Source of the DNA: Pseudonocardia ammonioxydans
Lineage (GTDB): Bacteria; Actinomycetota; Actinomycetes; Mycobacteriales; Pseudonocardiaceae
DNA: 64,000 bases
Reading direction: 5' to 3'
Assembly: GCF_900115005.1 (NCBI RefSeq)
Contig: NZ_FOUY01000009.1
Coordinates: 124,001 to 188,000 of the forward strand
Part shown: piece after piece, positions 52,084 to 60,749 of the stretch
Numbering within the stretch: the first letter of the stretch is position 1
How the letters are laid out: each line of letters opens with the position of its first letter
Program-made: the position numbers and the translations under genes
Notes under the pieces: generated by a model
Seen by the model: the letters and a program-made list of their open reading frames with translations, nothing else
Told to the model about the DNA's origin: nothing
Database searches by the model: none

Positions 52084-52596
52084 ATGGCGGACGACGAACG
52101 GCGCCTGCCCGCTCCGCAGCCCGCGGAGCAGGCCGGTCCCGCACTGCGGTTCGAGCGGTCGCGACATCCGTCCGGGGCACCCGTGCTGCAGGTGGTGGGC
52201 GCGGTCGACGACGCCACGGCGGCCGACCTCCGGGTGGAGCTGGGCGCCTGGTCCGACGAGGGCCCCGGTCCGGCCGGCGACCTGGCCGGCGACCTGTGCG
52301 GCGACCTCGTCGTCGACCTGGTCGTCGACCTGTCCGGCGTGCAGTTCCTCGGCACGGCGGGGCTCACGGCACTGCTCGAGGCCCGGGACATGGTCGCGGC
52401 GGAGGGCGGTCGCCTGCGGGTGCTGTGCGGCCGCAGCCGCCCGGCCCGCCGGGCGTTGCAGGTCACCGGCGCGATGAACCTGATCGAGGTGCTCGACCGG
52501 GTGCCCGGGAAGCCGGTCGCCGCGCGCGACGTGCTGTTCGGCGTTCCCGGACCGGACGTGCGGCTGGACGGTCAGCCCCGGCGGAACGAGGGATAA
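52084..52596 (+). CDS. STAS-domain anti-sigma factor antagonist-like protein
   Basis: The 170-residue protein has a STAS core: APVLQVVGAVDDATAADLRVEL, VVDLSGVQFLGTAGLTALLEA, GGRLRVLCGRSRPARRALQVTG. In classical antagonists the phospho-acceptor is Ser in DSSG; here the spot reads GTAG, so Thr would have to take its place. Five GDL/VDL tripeptide repeats (about residues 64-84) are inserted before the core strand. It may work in a partner-switching pathway; no anti-sigma kinase gene is nearby. It overlaps the convergent monooxygenase gene by 25 bp. Confidence 0.8.
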   Translation: MADDERRLPAPQPAEQAGPALRFERSRHPSGAPVLQVVGAVDDATAADLRVELGAWSDEGPGPAGDLAGDLCGDLVVDLVVDLSGVQFLGTAGLTALLEARDMVAAEGGRLRVLCGRSRPARRALQVTGAMNLIEVLDRVPGKPVAARDVLFGVPGPDVRLDGQPRRNEG

Positions 52597-54062
52597 CCGG
52601 CCCGCGCCTCCTCGGCGCACCGGCGCAGGTAGGCCCCGATACCGCCGGGCGGCGGAAGCCCGGTGTTCGGCACGCCCGTCCCGGCGGTGTCCCCGGCAGA
52701 GACCTCGGCCGTGTCCCCGGCGGGGGTCGGCTCGATCGTCGCTGCCCCGTCGGCCCGTACCCGCCGGATCGCCTCGCAGATCCACTCGACCTGGCCCTGC
52801 AGGCACGCGGCGTCGTTGCCGTGCCCACGCGAGACCGCCGACGGGACGAACAGGTTGGGGAAGCCGTGGGCGGTGATCCCGAGCGCCCCGGCCGTGGTGA
52901 ACCGGGCGCCGTCGCGGCCACGGAGCTCGACCCCACACCCACCGGCCTGCGCGAACCCGGTGGCGAGCACGACCACGTCGAGGGCGTGCACGGTGCCGCT
53001 CGCCAGCTCGATCCCCTCCGGGCGGATCCGGGTGACCGGGTCGTCCCGTACCCCGACGACGTCGACGTCGTCGCGCGCCACGGCCTCCAGGTAGCCCTGG
53101 TCGGTCGCGACCGGGCGCAGTCCGAAGTCGTCGTTCTCGGGGACCAGCAGCTTCGTCAGCCGGGGATCGCCGCCCAGCCGCTCGCACATCCGCTCCCGGA
53201 CCTCACCGGCGACCGCGGCACGCAGCACCTCGTCGGTGAGCACACCGGGCAGCGCGGCCGGGCGCAGGAGCAGCGGGTCCTCGGCGTACAGGGCCGCGAC
53301 GTCCGCCGGCCCGACCCCGGACAGTTCGCGCTCCAGCCCGCCGAACGTGCTCCGGACCGCCTGGCGGACCTCGGACAGGCGCGAGCGGTAGGCCTCGCGT
53401 TCCGGCCAGCCGTACATCGGGTTCGCCGCGGGCAGCACCCAGCGCGGCGAGCGGGCGAACAGGGTGAGGTGCCCGGCCACGTCGGCGGCCCGTGGGACGA
53501 GCTGGACCGCGCTGGGCCCGTTCCCGACCACCCCGACCCGCTTGCCTGCGAGGTCCGGCCCCCGGGCCGGCCATGCCCCGGTGTGGACGACCGGGCCGGC
53601 GAAGTCGGTCCGGCCCGGGATCGCGTCCCGGCGCGGCGACCCGAACACCCCGGTGCAGCAGAGCAGGAACCGCGCCCGGACGGAGCCGCCGTCACCGGTG
53701 CGGACCACCCAGCCGTCGTCGTCGAACCGCGCGGAGACGACCGGGGTGGCCGGTTGCAGGTCGCGGGTCAGGTCCAGCCGGTCGACGGCGAAGCGCAGCC
53801 AGCGGAGCACCTCGTACCCGGCCGGGAAGCGCTCACTCCAGCCCCAGTCGCGGTAGAGGTCCTCGGAGAACTGGTACTGGTAGGCGTACCCCTCGGTGTC
53901 GATCCGGGCACCCGGGTAGCGCTGGTGGTGCCAGACGCCGCCGGGCTCGTCGGCGGCGTCGAAGCAGCGGACCCGCAGGCCCTGCTCCCGTAACAGGTGC
54001 AGCGCGTACAGGCCCGCCACCCCGGCCCCGACGACGACCGCGTCCAGCTCGTCCACCGCCAC
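52572..54062 (-). CDS. Flavin-dependent Baeyer-Villiger-type monooxygenase
   Basis: The 496-residue protein has the FAD motif VVGAGVAGLYAL near residue 9, an E/D-GGVWHHQRYPGARID segment and the NADPH motif VGVVGNGPSAVQLVPRAA. The Baeyer-Villiger fingerprint FxGxxxHxxxWP is seen as FAGPVVHTGAWP. VVLATGF is the conserved final strand. It likely inserts oxygen into ketones or acts as a related N- or S-oxygenase. It starts with GTG at 54062. Confidence 0.9.
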   Translation of the reverse strand: MAVDELDAVVVGAGVAGLYALHLLREQGLRVRCFDAADEPGGVWHHQRYPGARIDTEGYAYQYQFSEDLYRDWGWSERFPAGYEVLRWLRFAVDRLDLTRDLQPATPVVSARFDDDGWVVRTGDGGSVRARFLLCCTGVFGSPRRDAIPGRTDFAGPVVHTGAWPARGPDLAGKRVGVVGNGPSAVQLVPRAADVAGHLTLFARSPRWVLPAANPMYGWPEREAYRSRLSEVRQAVRSTFGGLERELSGVGPADVAALYAEDPLLLRPAALPGVLTDEVLRAAVAGEVRERMCERLGGDPRLTKLLVPENDDFGLRPVATDQGYLEAVARDDVDVVGVRDDPVTRIRPEGIELASGTVHALDVVVLATGFAQAGGCGVELRGRDGARFTTAGALGITAHGFPNLFVPSAVSRGHGNDAACLQGQVEWICEAIRRVRADGAATIEPTPAGDTAEVSAGDTAGTGVPNTGLPPPGGIGAYLRRCAEEARAGYPSFRRG

Positions 54063-54140
54063 ACCTCCGCGACCATCGTCGCCGGTCGGCGGCCCCGGGG
54101 CCGTCTCAGATCAACACACCTCGCCGGACGTTCCGGCCGG

Positions 54141-54776
54141 TCACGCCGATACCTGTGGCCCCGGTGCGGCCGGCACGCTCCCCGGCGAGCGCCTGCCCAG
54201 CACCGGGTAGAGCCCGCCGAACACGACCAGTCCGAAGATCGCGAGGACGACCGCGACCGTGCCGCTCATCGCGGCGTAGCCGCCGGTGAGCAGCAGCAAC
54301 GCAGGCAACCAGCCGGTCACCCAGCCCTGGATCGCGCAGACGGCACCGGTGTAGCGGCCGAGCCGCTCCTGTTTGAGGCCGAGCAGCAGGAAGAACAGCA
54401 GCCACAGGAACGCCCAGTACAGCCAGATGACACCGAAGCCCGGGTCGGCGAAGCGGGTGAAGTTCAGCCAGGAGAACACCAGCGCCGAGACGAAGACGAA
54501 CAGGCAGAAGTAGCCGAGCCCGGTGCCGTCCAGCCCGAGGGTGATGTTGAGCGCGACGTAGAGGTAGGTGAACGAGAACAGGTAGAGCCCGGAGGCGGCG
54601 AGGATCGCGTTCGCGTCCCCGTTCGCGGTGAAGATCAGATAGGTGGGTGTGATGATCTGCAGGCCACCGACGAAGAAGTTCATCGGTGCGGCGGACTTCT
54701 CGTCCACCCACCCCAGCAGCATCACCCCGTTGATGAACAGCACGGCGCCGACGAACAGCAGCCCGACGGATCCCAT
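54141..54776 (-). CDS. amiS: AmiS/UreI-family amide or urea channel
   Basis: The 211-residue membrane protein has six to seven hydrophobic segments. Signature stretches are VGLLFVGAVLFINGVMLLGWVDEKSAAPMNFFVGGLQIITPTYLIF and GLYLFSFTYLYVALN. The family moves short amides or urea. It lies 105 bp after the formamidase gene and completes the amide-use operon. Confidence 0.92.
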   Translation of the reverse strand: MGSVGLLFVGAVLFINGVMLLGWVDEKSAAPMNFFVGGLQIITPTYLIFTANGDANAILAASGLYLFSFTYLYVALNITLGLDGTGLGYFCLFVFVSALVFSWLNFTRFADPGFGVIWLYWAFLWLLFFLLLGLKQERLGRYTGAVCAIQGWVTGWLPALLLLTGGYAAMSGTVAVVLAIFGLVVFGGLYPVLGRRSPGSVPAAPGPQVSA

Positions 54777-54881
54777 CGCAGGTTCCTTCCTTCGAGGGGC
54801 CGGTGCCGGGACCGGTCGGGGGCGGTCGGTCCCGGCACCGGGTGGGCCCGGCCGCGGACGGCCGGGTGCGGGAGGCGTGGC

Positions 54882-56135
54882 TCAGGCGCGGGCCACCGGG
54901 ACGCCCTGACCCGGGTCGATCGTCGTCGGACCGTCCTTGCCGGGACGGACGTCGAAGCCGAAGATCTCGGTCGGCAGGTAGACCGTCGAGCAGGAGTTCG
55001 GGATGTCGACGACGCCGGAGAGCCTGCCCTCGATCGGCGCTGCACCGAGGATCATGTAGGCCTGGATGTCGGAGTAGCCGAACTGCTGCAGGTAGTCGAT
55101 CGCGTGCAGGCAGGCCCGCTGGTACGACAGGTGCGAGTCGAGGTAGCGCTGCTCGCCGTCGAGGGTCACCGAGGTCCCGGAGAACGCCAGCCACTCGCTG
55201 TACTGCGGGTCGGTCCGGCCCGGCATGAAGATCGCGTTCTCGGAGACGCCGTACTTGGCCATGCCGCCCTTGATGACGTCGACGTGGACGTCCATGAACC
55301 CGCCCATCTCGATGGCGCCGCAGAAGGTGATCTCCCCGTCGCCCTGGGAGAAGTGCAGGTCACCCATCGAGAGCTTCGCCCCGTCGACGAACACCGGGTA
55401 GAAGACCCGGCTGCCCTTGGTGAGGTTCTTGATGTCCTGGTTGCCGCCGTTCTCCCGCGGCGGGGCGGTGCGCGCGCCCTCGGCGGCGACCCGGTCGAAC
55501 TCGGCACCGCTGAGGTTGCCGAGGATGGCCGAGTCCGGGTTCGGCGGCAGCGCGAGCGCCGGGACCCGCTGCGGGTCGGTGTCGATGAGCGCCTGCTCGC
55601 GGGCGTTCCAGGTGCGCAGGAGCTCGGCCGACGGGGCGGTGCCCATCAGGCCGGGGTGCACGATCCCGGTGAACGACACGTGCGGGACATGCCGCGAGGT
55701 GGCGACGCCGCCGCGGAAGTCCCAGATCACCTTGTAGGCGTCCGGGAACTGCTCGGTGAGGAAGCCGCCGCCGTTGCGGGTGGCGAACACGCCGGTGTAG
55801 CCCCAGCCCTGGCCGGCCAGCGGCCCGGAGTCCTCCTGCGGGATCGGCCCGACGTCGAGGATGTCCACGATCAGCAGGTCGCCGGGCTCCACGCCCTCGA
55901 CGTGGATCGGGCCGGACAGCACGTGCACGCTCGCGAGCGGGGCGTTGAGGATGTCGTCGGCGGAGTCGTCGTTGCGGATGGCGCCGTCGAACCACTCGCG
56001 GCAGTCCACCCGGAAGACGTCCCCGGGGCGGACGCGCACCTGGGCGGGGACGTCCGGGTGCCAGCGGTTGTGGCCGACGATCGGCTGTTCGGTGAACCTC
56101 TTGCGGGAGTCGAGCGGGAACACGACCTCGGGCAT
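54882..56135 (-). CDS. fmdA: Formamidase/acetamidase (FmdA_AmdA family)
   Basis: The 417-residue protein begins MPEVVFPLDSRKRFTEQPIVGHNRWHPDVP. It contains GDVFRVDCREWFDGAIRNDDSADDI, SGPIHVEGVEPGDLLIVDI, GDLHFSQGDGEITFCGAIEMGG and a C-terminal AYMILGAAPIEGRLSGVVDIPNSC, which are diagnostic of formamidases. It hydrolyses formamide to formate and ammonia. The ATG at 56135 is chosen; a longer frame to 56648 covers the zinc-ribbon gene in another frame. Confidence 0.94.
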   Translation of the reverse strand: MPEVVFPLDSRKRFTEQPIVGHNRWHPDVPAQVRVRPGDVFRVDCREWFDGAIRNDDSADDILNAPLASVHVLSGPIHVEGVEPGDLLIVDILDVGPIPQEDSGPLAGQGWGYTGVFATRNGGGFLTEQFPDAYKVIWDFRGGVATSRHVPHVSFTGIVHPGLMGTAPSAELLRTWNAREQALIDTDPQRVPALALPPNPDSAILGNLSGAEFDRVAAEGARTAPPRENGGNQDIKNLTKGSRVFYPVFVDGAKLSMGDLHFSQGDGEITFCGAIEMGGFMDVHVDVIKGGMAKYGVSENAIFMPGRTDPQYSEWLAFSGTSVTLDGEQRYLDSHLSYQRACLHAIDYLQQFGYSDIQAYMILGAAPIEGRLSGVVDIPNSCSTVYLPTEIFGFDVRPGKDGPTTIDPGQGVPVARA

Positions 56136-56278
56136 GACGACACGACCTCTCAGGAGTCGAGGTGGACCGGATACCGGTCGGCCGGATGTGGGTCGACCGG
56201 GACGGCGAGGGCAGGCCGCACCGCACGACGGGCGAGGCCCGCCGTGGGAACGGGGTGACGGTGGTGGCTCCCGGCCGG

Positions 56279-56566
56279 TCAGGGGCGCGGGAGTCCGCGG
56301 GTACGGGGATCGAGCCGGGGGGCCGGCCGGGCGGGCCGCCCCGATCCGGGGATCGAGGTGACGACGTCCGGCTCGGTCCGCGACCGCTCGGACCGGTCGA
56401 TCGCGGCCATCCGGCCGCGGTCGGCGAGGCCGAGCAGGGGTGGCGTGATCATTCGCGGCGCCGGGGCGCCGCAGGCCGGGCAGGCGACCGACGCCGGTGC
56501 CGTGCCGATCGGCCGTCGCACGTCGACGGGGCCGTCGGCCGCGCACCGGTAGGTGTAGGTCGCCAT
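56279..56566 (-). CDS. FmdB-like zinc-ribbon protein
   Basis: The 95-residue protein starts MATYTYRCAADGPVDVRRPIG and has a second knuckle VACPACGAPAPRM. FmdB proteins normally have two CxxC pairs; here the first pair reads C-x2-D, so only three cysteines are available. A Ser/Arg/Pro tail follows. Genes of this type accompany formamidases and are thought to be regulatory. A good ribosome site (GAGGTGGTCGGAG) precedes the ATG. Confidence 0.78.
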   Translation of the reverse strand: MATYTYRCAADGPVDVRRPIGTAPASVACPACGAPAPRMITPPLLGLADRGRMAAIDRSERSRTEPDVVTSIPGSGRPARPAPRLDPRTRGLPRP

Positions 56567-56659
56567 CTCCGACCACCTCGCTGTGAGCCGTGGATCCAGG
56601 ACAGGAGAACCAGGGGCGGTGCAACCAGCAACCACCGACGTCGTGCACGTCATCGACGC

Positions 56660-56700
56660 GGTGGGAAATAATTTCTCAGGAAAGCTACTGCGGTGACGTA
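56660..56700 (-). promoter_or_regulatory. AT-rich promoter candidate of the amidase operon
   Basis: In the 146-bp gap after the AmiC-like gene lies a local AT-rich patch with an 11-bp palindrome GAAATAATTTC (56665-56675). It is the least GC-rich stretch in this region and may carry the -10 box of the zinc ribbon - amidase - amiS operon or an operator. Exact boxes cannot be fixed. Confidence 0.4.
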
Positions 56701-56712
56701 GGGGTGTCAACG

Positions 56713-57798
56713 TCACAATTGTTGAATGACGTCCCAGGTCAGCCCGTCGGCGGCGGCGAGGAAGACCCGCTGGCGCAGGTGCCGGTCACGGACCTCGACG
56801 GTGCCCCGCGGGCTCTCGTAGGACAGCCCGTCGGAGACCGCCATCATCGGGGCGACCTCCGGGGAGCCCGCCCGCCGGATCAGCGCGGTCAGCAGCCGCA
56901 CCCCCTCGTAGCAGGACTCGCCGAGGCTGTTGAGGACCGGAGCCTCCGGCCCGAACCGGCGCGCATAGGCGGCGGCGAAGTCCAGGCCGGCCGCGGTGGC
57001 GAGGTCCTCGAAGTAGCCGGCCGAGGTCATCAGTCCCCGGGTGTTGTCCGCCCCCGAGGCGAGCAGCACGTTCTCGTCGATCAGCGAGCTGAACCGCAGG
57101 ATGTCGCGGTCCATCCCGGCCGCGGCGAACGAGCGATTGAACTCCACGGCGTCGTTGCCGATCAGGAGCATCAGCACGGCCTCGCAGCCGCTGCGGTCGA
57201 CCCGGCGCAGGACGCGCTCGAACCGCGAGGTGCCCAGCGGCACGTACATCTCGTCGCAGACGGTGCCCCCGATCCGGCGCAGGTACCGGCGCGCCACCGC
57301 CGCCGAGCGGCGCGGCCAGACATAGTCGTCGCCGACGATCGTCCAGCGGCGGACGCCGACGGTCTCGGCGAACCAGTCCAGGGTCGGGCCGAGCTGCAGG
57401 TCGGGTGTCTCGCCGGTGAGGAAGACGCCGGGCCTGCGCTCGCCGCCCTCGTAGAGCGCGGTGTAGGCGTACGGGACGCGGCCGTCGATCGCCGGAGCGA
57501 CGGACTCGCGCACGGCCGAGATGTGCCAGCCGGTGACCGCGTCGATCGACCCGGCCCGGACGAGCGCCTCGACCTCGCGGGCGACGTCGTCGGGGGCGGC
57601 GCCGCCGTCGACCGGGAGCAGCTGCAGTTCCCGGCCGAGCACCCCGCCCTCGGCGTTGATCTCCTCCATGGCCAGCGTCCCGCAGCTCTCGCAGGACGGG
57701 CCGAAGATCCCCGCCGGCCCCTGGAGCGGGACGACGAGCGCCATCGTCAGCACGTCGCGCCTGCGCGCGTGCGGCAGCGAGAGACGCGGTGGCGCCAT
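56713..57798 (-). CDS. AmiC-like periplasmic-binding-fold amide sensor (cytoplasmic)
   Basis: The 361-residue protein has a type I periplasmic-binding fold as in AmiC and urea/branched-chain amino acid binding proteins: VVPLQGPAGIFGPSCESCGTLAMEEINAEGGVLGREL, AVTGWHISAVRESVAPAID and VGDDYVWPRRSAAVARRYL. It has no signal peptide or lipobox. A role as intracellular amide sensor, like AmiC of Pseudomonas amidase operons, fits the neighbouring amidase and channel. No AmiR antiterminator is present. A divergent MarR gene lies 63 bp away. Confidence 0.85.
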   Translation of the reverse strand: MAPPRLSLPHARRRDVLTMALVVPLQGPAGIFGPSCESCGTLAMEEINAEGGVLGRELQLLPVDGGAAPDDVAREVEALVRAGSIDAVTGWHISAVRESVAPAIDGRVPYAYTALYEGGERRPGVFLTGETPDLQLGPTLDWFAETVGVRRWTIVGDDYVWPRRSAAVARRYLRRIGGTVCDEMYVPLGTSRFERVLRRVDRSGCEAVLMLLIGNDAVEFNRSFAAAGMDRDILRFSSLIDENVLLASGADNTRGLMTSAGYFEDLATAAGLDFAAAYARRFGPEAPVLNSLGESCYEGVRLLTALIRRAGSPEVAPMMAVSDGLSYESPRGTVEVRDRHLRQRVFLAAADGLTWDVIQQL

Positions 57799-57861
57799 CC
57801 CGCTACGCTAGAACCGATCCACCCGTGAGCACTGCTCCGTTCGGAGGGATAGTCACCGTCG

Positions 57862-58314
57862 ATGTCGCACCCGGGATCCGCCGAGACGGCACGCCTGCTC
57901 TCGATGGCCGAGCGCATGGTCACCCAACAGCTCGACGACGCGCTCCGCGCCGCGGATTCCGACATCGACCAGTGGCGGGTGCTGTCGCTGCTCGTCGCCC
58001 AGGGCGGCTGCCCGATGAACGTCGTCGCCGAGCACGCGCTCCTGCTCGCGCCGAAGTGCTCCAAGCTGGTCGACCGGATGGTGTCGGCGAACCTGGTGCT
58101 GCGCCGGCCCGACGAGCTCGACCGGCGCCGGGTGCTGATCTTCGCGTCGGCCCGCGGCCGCGAGGCGCTCGCCCGCTGGGACGCGGCGGCGGCCGGGGCA
58201 CGCGACCGCTGCGCGGAGATCCTGGGGCCGGACGCCGGGATGTTCGACGACCTGCTGCGCCGGCTCGCCGCCGGGCTCCGGACCGACCCCGCCGCGGCGC
58301 CGCAGGCCGGCTGA
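57862..58314 (+). CDS. MarR-family transcriptional regulator
   Basis: The 150-residue protein has a MarR winged helix: IDQWRVLSLLVAQGGCPMNVVAEHALLLAPKCSKLVDRMVSANLVLRRPDELDRRRVLIFASARGREAL. It lies head-to-head with the AmiC-like gene and may control the amide cluster. The ATG follows GGAGGG at some distance. A TCTAGCGTAG string in the gap, read on the minus strand, could be the -10 region for the AmiC-like gene. Confidence 0.87.
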   Translation: MSHPGSAETARLLSMAERMVTQQLDDALRAADSDIDQWRVLSLLVAQGGCPMNVVAEHALLLAPKCSKLVDRMVSANLVLRRPDELDRRRVLIFASARGREALARWDAAAAGARDRCAEILGPDAGMFDDLLRRLAAGLRTDPAAAPQAG

Positions 58315-58350
58315 GCCCCGCCACGCCGCGGACGGGTTCACACTGGCGGG

Positions 58351-58554
58351 ATGACACCGTCGGAGTCCTCCGGGGAGTGGGCCTGGCCGGACAGCTGGAG
58401 CGCCCGGGCCACGACCGATCTCGCCCGGCATCTCGAGCAGGCCGCCCAGGCGCTCCGCGACGGCCGCGCGGTCGTCCGGCGCAGCGCCACGAGCTGGACC
58501 TCGACCGGGCCCAACCAGCTCGAGGTCGACCTGACCTGGATGCCCGCCGAGTGA
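58351..58554 (+). CDS. Small hypothetical protein
   Basis: The 67-residue open frame reads MTPSESSGEWAWPDSWSARATTDLARHLEQAAQALRDGRAV then TSWTSTGPNQLEVDLTWMPAE. An amphipathic helix is flanked by Trp-rich ends. I recognise no family. It ends 13 bp from the convergent GrpB-type gene. The position between MarR and GrpB genes and the non-shadow composition make it plausible but unproven. Confidence 0.5.
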   Translation: MTPSESSGEWAWPDSWSARATTDLARHLEQAAQALRDGRAVVRRSATSWTSTGPNQLEVDLTWMPAE

Positions 58555-58567
58555 GCCGGCGCTGGAA

Positions 58568-59143
58568 CTACGGCGTCACACTCCAGCCGACCCGTTCGGC
58601 CCACGCCTCGGCACGCCGGGTGATCTCGGCGATCAGCCCGCCCTTCGCCGCGGCGTAGGCGTTCATGTCCGGCCACTCCCGTGCCGCGAGATCCGCCTTG
58701 AGCGCTGCGTAAGCGGCCCGATCGTGCGGGTCGGCGCGGAGCCGGTCGCGGAAGAGCAGGTGCCGGCGCTCCCAGTCGCTGCCCGCGGAGCAGACGTGCA
58801 CGTGGACGTCGAGGGTGGGCGTCCGCACCATGCGGTGTCCGGGCTCCCGCACCCGCAACCGGTACCCCGCCCGCTCCAGCGCGGGCAGGTAGCCGGCCTC
58901 GTCGTCGGCGTCGGCCACGCTGACGTCGATGTCGATGATCGGTTTCGCAGAGAGGCCGGGCACCGCCGTGGAGCCCACGTGGTCCACCCGGCGGGCCACG
59001 GGCCCCAGAGCAGCCTCGATCCGTCGGCGTTCGGTCTCGAACCGTGCGGGCCACCCGGGGTCGTACGGGACAAGCACGATCGCGCGCTGCTCGACACCTC
59101 CGACCAGCTCGAACTCCTCCGCCACCCGGTCATGATCCCGCAC
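58568..59143 (-). CDS. GrpB-family (UPF0157) nucleotidyltransferase-fold protein
   Basis: The 191-residue protein has IVLVPYDPGWPARFETERRRIEAALGPVARRVDHVGSTAVPGLSAKPIIDIDVSVAD, the GS-x-D-like pattern of GrpB proteins, and DWERRHLLFRDRLRADPHDRAAYAALK. The family has a nucleotidyltransferase fold and mostly unknown substrates. The start is 59143 or GTG at 59125; it overlaps the end of the sigma-factor gene, so it is probably its operon partner. Confidence 0.85.
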   Translation of the reverse strand: MRDHDRVAEEFELVGGVEQRAIVLVPYDPGWPARFETERRRIEAALGPVARRVDHVGSTAVPGLSAKPIIDIDVSVADADDEAGYLPALERAGYRLRVREPGHRMVRTPTLDVHVHVCSAGSDWERRHLLFRDRLRADPHDRAAYAALKADLAAREWPDMNAYAAAKGGLIAEITRRAEAWAERVGWSVTP

Positions 59144-60284
59144 GGCCCCGGGTATTGAGCCGGGCGGCCTGGCGCGTCAGGTGGTCGCGCTCGGCCAGGT
59201 CGGTCGCCTTCCGGGCCGCCTCGGCGTAGAGGCCGGCCGCGACGTCCGGGTCGCCGTCGCGCTCGTGGAGGTGGGCCGCCACCGCGGCCCACCGGGGCAA
59301 CGCCTCGTCCAGTTCCGCGAGCTCGGCCAGGCCGGCCCGCGGGCCGTCGGCCTCCCCGACGGCCACCGCCCGGTTGAGGCGGACGACCGGGCTGTCGGTC
59401 AGGCGCAGCAGCTCGTCGTACCACTCGACGATCTGCACCCAGTCGGTCTCCTCGGCCCTCGGTGCGTCGGCGTGCAGGGCCGCGATCGCGGCCTGCGCCT
59501 GGAACTCCCCCAGCCGATCGCGCGCCAGCGCCGCCTGCAGGATCCCGACGCCTTCGGCGATCAGGCCGGTGTCCCAGCGTCCGCGGTCCTGGTCGGCGAG
59601 CGGGACCAGGCTGCCGTCGTCCGCGGTCCGGGACGCCCGCCGGGCGTGGTGGAGCAGCATGAGCGCGAGCAGCCCCGCCACCTCCGGGTGGTCGATCGCG
59701 GCCGCGAGCCGGCGGGTCAGCCGGATGGCCTCGGCGACGAGGTCGACGTCGCCGGAGTAGCCCTCGTTGAAGACGAGGTAGAGCACACGCAGCACGGTGG
59801 CGACGTCGCCGGGTCGGTCGAACCGTACCGTCGAGACGGTGCGTTTGGCGCGGCTGATGCGCTGCGCCATGGTCGCCTCCGGCACCAGGTAGGCCTGGGC
59901 GATCTGGCGGGTGGTCAGCCCGCCGACGGCGCGCAGGGTGAGCGCCACCGCGGACGACGGCGACAGCGACGGGTGCGCGCACAGGAAGTACAGCTGCAAC
60001 GTGTCGTCGACCGCCGGGACGGTCACCGGCTCCGTGTCGCCCAGCGCGGCCCCCTCCTCCCGCCTGCGTCGGGCGGCGTCGGACCGGGTCGCGTCGAGGA
60101 ACCGGCGCCAGGCCACCGTGACCAGCCAGCCCCGGGGGTCCCGGGGCGGGTCGGCCGGCCAGACACGGAGCGCCTCGACCAGTGCCTCCTGCACGGCGTC
60201 CTCGGCCGCCGCGAAGTCGGCTCCGCGACGGACGAGGACGGCGAGCACGCCCGGGGTCAGGCTCCGCAGGAGCGTGGCGTCCAC
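59130..60284 (-). CDS. ECF42-type RNA polymerase sigma factor with C-terminal extension
   Basis: The 384-residue protein has an ECF sigma2 region (ADFAAAEDAVQEALVEALRVWP) and sigma4 (LRAVGGLTTRQIAQAYLVPEATMAQRISRAKRTV). A roughly 200-residue helical extension follows, beginning LRVLYLVFNEGYSG and ending with DPDVAAGLYAEAARKATDLAERDHL. Extension and the adjacent YCII gene are the hallmarks of group ECF42. Such factors drive expression of their YCII neighbour and need no anti-sigma factor. It begins 7 bp after the YCII gene. Confidence 0.9.
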   Translation of the reverse strand: MDATLLRSLTPGVLAVLVRRGADFAAAEDAVQEALVEALRVWPADPPRDPRGWLVTVAWRRFLDATRSDAARRRREEGAALGDTEPVTVPAVDDTLQLYFLCAHPSLSPSSAVALTLRAVGGLTTRQIAQAYLVPEATMAQRISRAKRTVSTVRFDRPGDVATVLRVLYLVFNEGYSGDVDLVAEAIRLTRRLAAAIDHPEVAGLLALMLLHHARRASRTADDGSLVPLADQDRGRWDTGLIAEGVGILQAALARDRLGEFQAQAAIAALHADAPRAEETDWVQIVEWYDELLRLTDSPVVRLNRAVAVGEADGPRAGLAELAELDEALPRWAAVAAHLHERDGDPDVAAGLYAEAARKATDLAERDHLTRQAARLNTRGRAGS

Positions 60285-60291
60285 CGTGTGC

Positions 60292-60699
60292 TCACTCCGT
60301 GACGGTGGGCGGTGCGGTCAGGAACGGGCGCAGCTCGAGCCACTCGTGGATCGGCTTCCCACCGGCGCCGGGGGCGGCCGAGAGCTCCCCTGCCAACTCG
60401 AGGGCCCGGTCGTAGCTGTCCACGTCGATGATCATCCAGCCGGCGATGAGGTCCTTGGTCTCCGCGAACGGGCCGTCGGTGACCGGCGGGCGCCCCTCGC
60501 CGTCGTACCGGACGAACGTCCCCTCGGGGGCGAGCGCCTGGCCGTCGACGAACTCGCCGGCCTCCTCGAGCCTGGCGGCGAAGTCGTTCATGTACCGGAT
60601 GTGGGCCGAGACCTCCTCGGGGGTCCACTGGTCCATCGGCACGTCGTTCACCGACGCCGGGGCGCCGCGGTAGTGCTTGAGCAACAGGTACTTGGCCAT
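60292..60699 (-). CDS. YCII-related (DGPF) protein
   Basis: The 135-residue protein has MAKYLLLKHYRGAP, the diagnostic TDGPFAETKDLIAGWMIIDVDSYDRALELA and a C-terminal WLELRPF. It has a ferredoxin-like YCII fold. These proteins are the typical ECF42 target; their enzymatic role is unknown. The start at 60699 follows GAGGAGACCACG. Confidence 0.92.
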   Translation of the reverse strand: MAKYLLLKHYRGAPASVNDVPMDQWTPEEVSAHIRYMNDFAARLEEAGEFVDGQALAPEGTFVRYDGEGRPPVTDGPFAETKDLIAGWMIIDVDSYDRALELAGELSAAPGAGGKPIHEWLELRPFLTAPPTVTE

Positions 60700-60749
60700 C
60701 GTGGTCTCCTCGGTGTGGTGCGGCCCATCGTGGCCGCATTCACGTCGGG

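Noticed and set aside
56640..56712. GlnR-type nitrogen control box upstream of the amidase operon
   Set aside because: GTCAC and GAAAT half-sites occur, but at 17-bp spacing instead of 6 bp, so the pattern does not fit the known a-n6-b arrangement.
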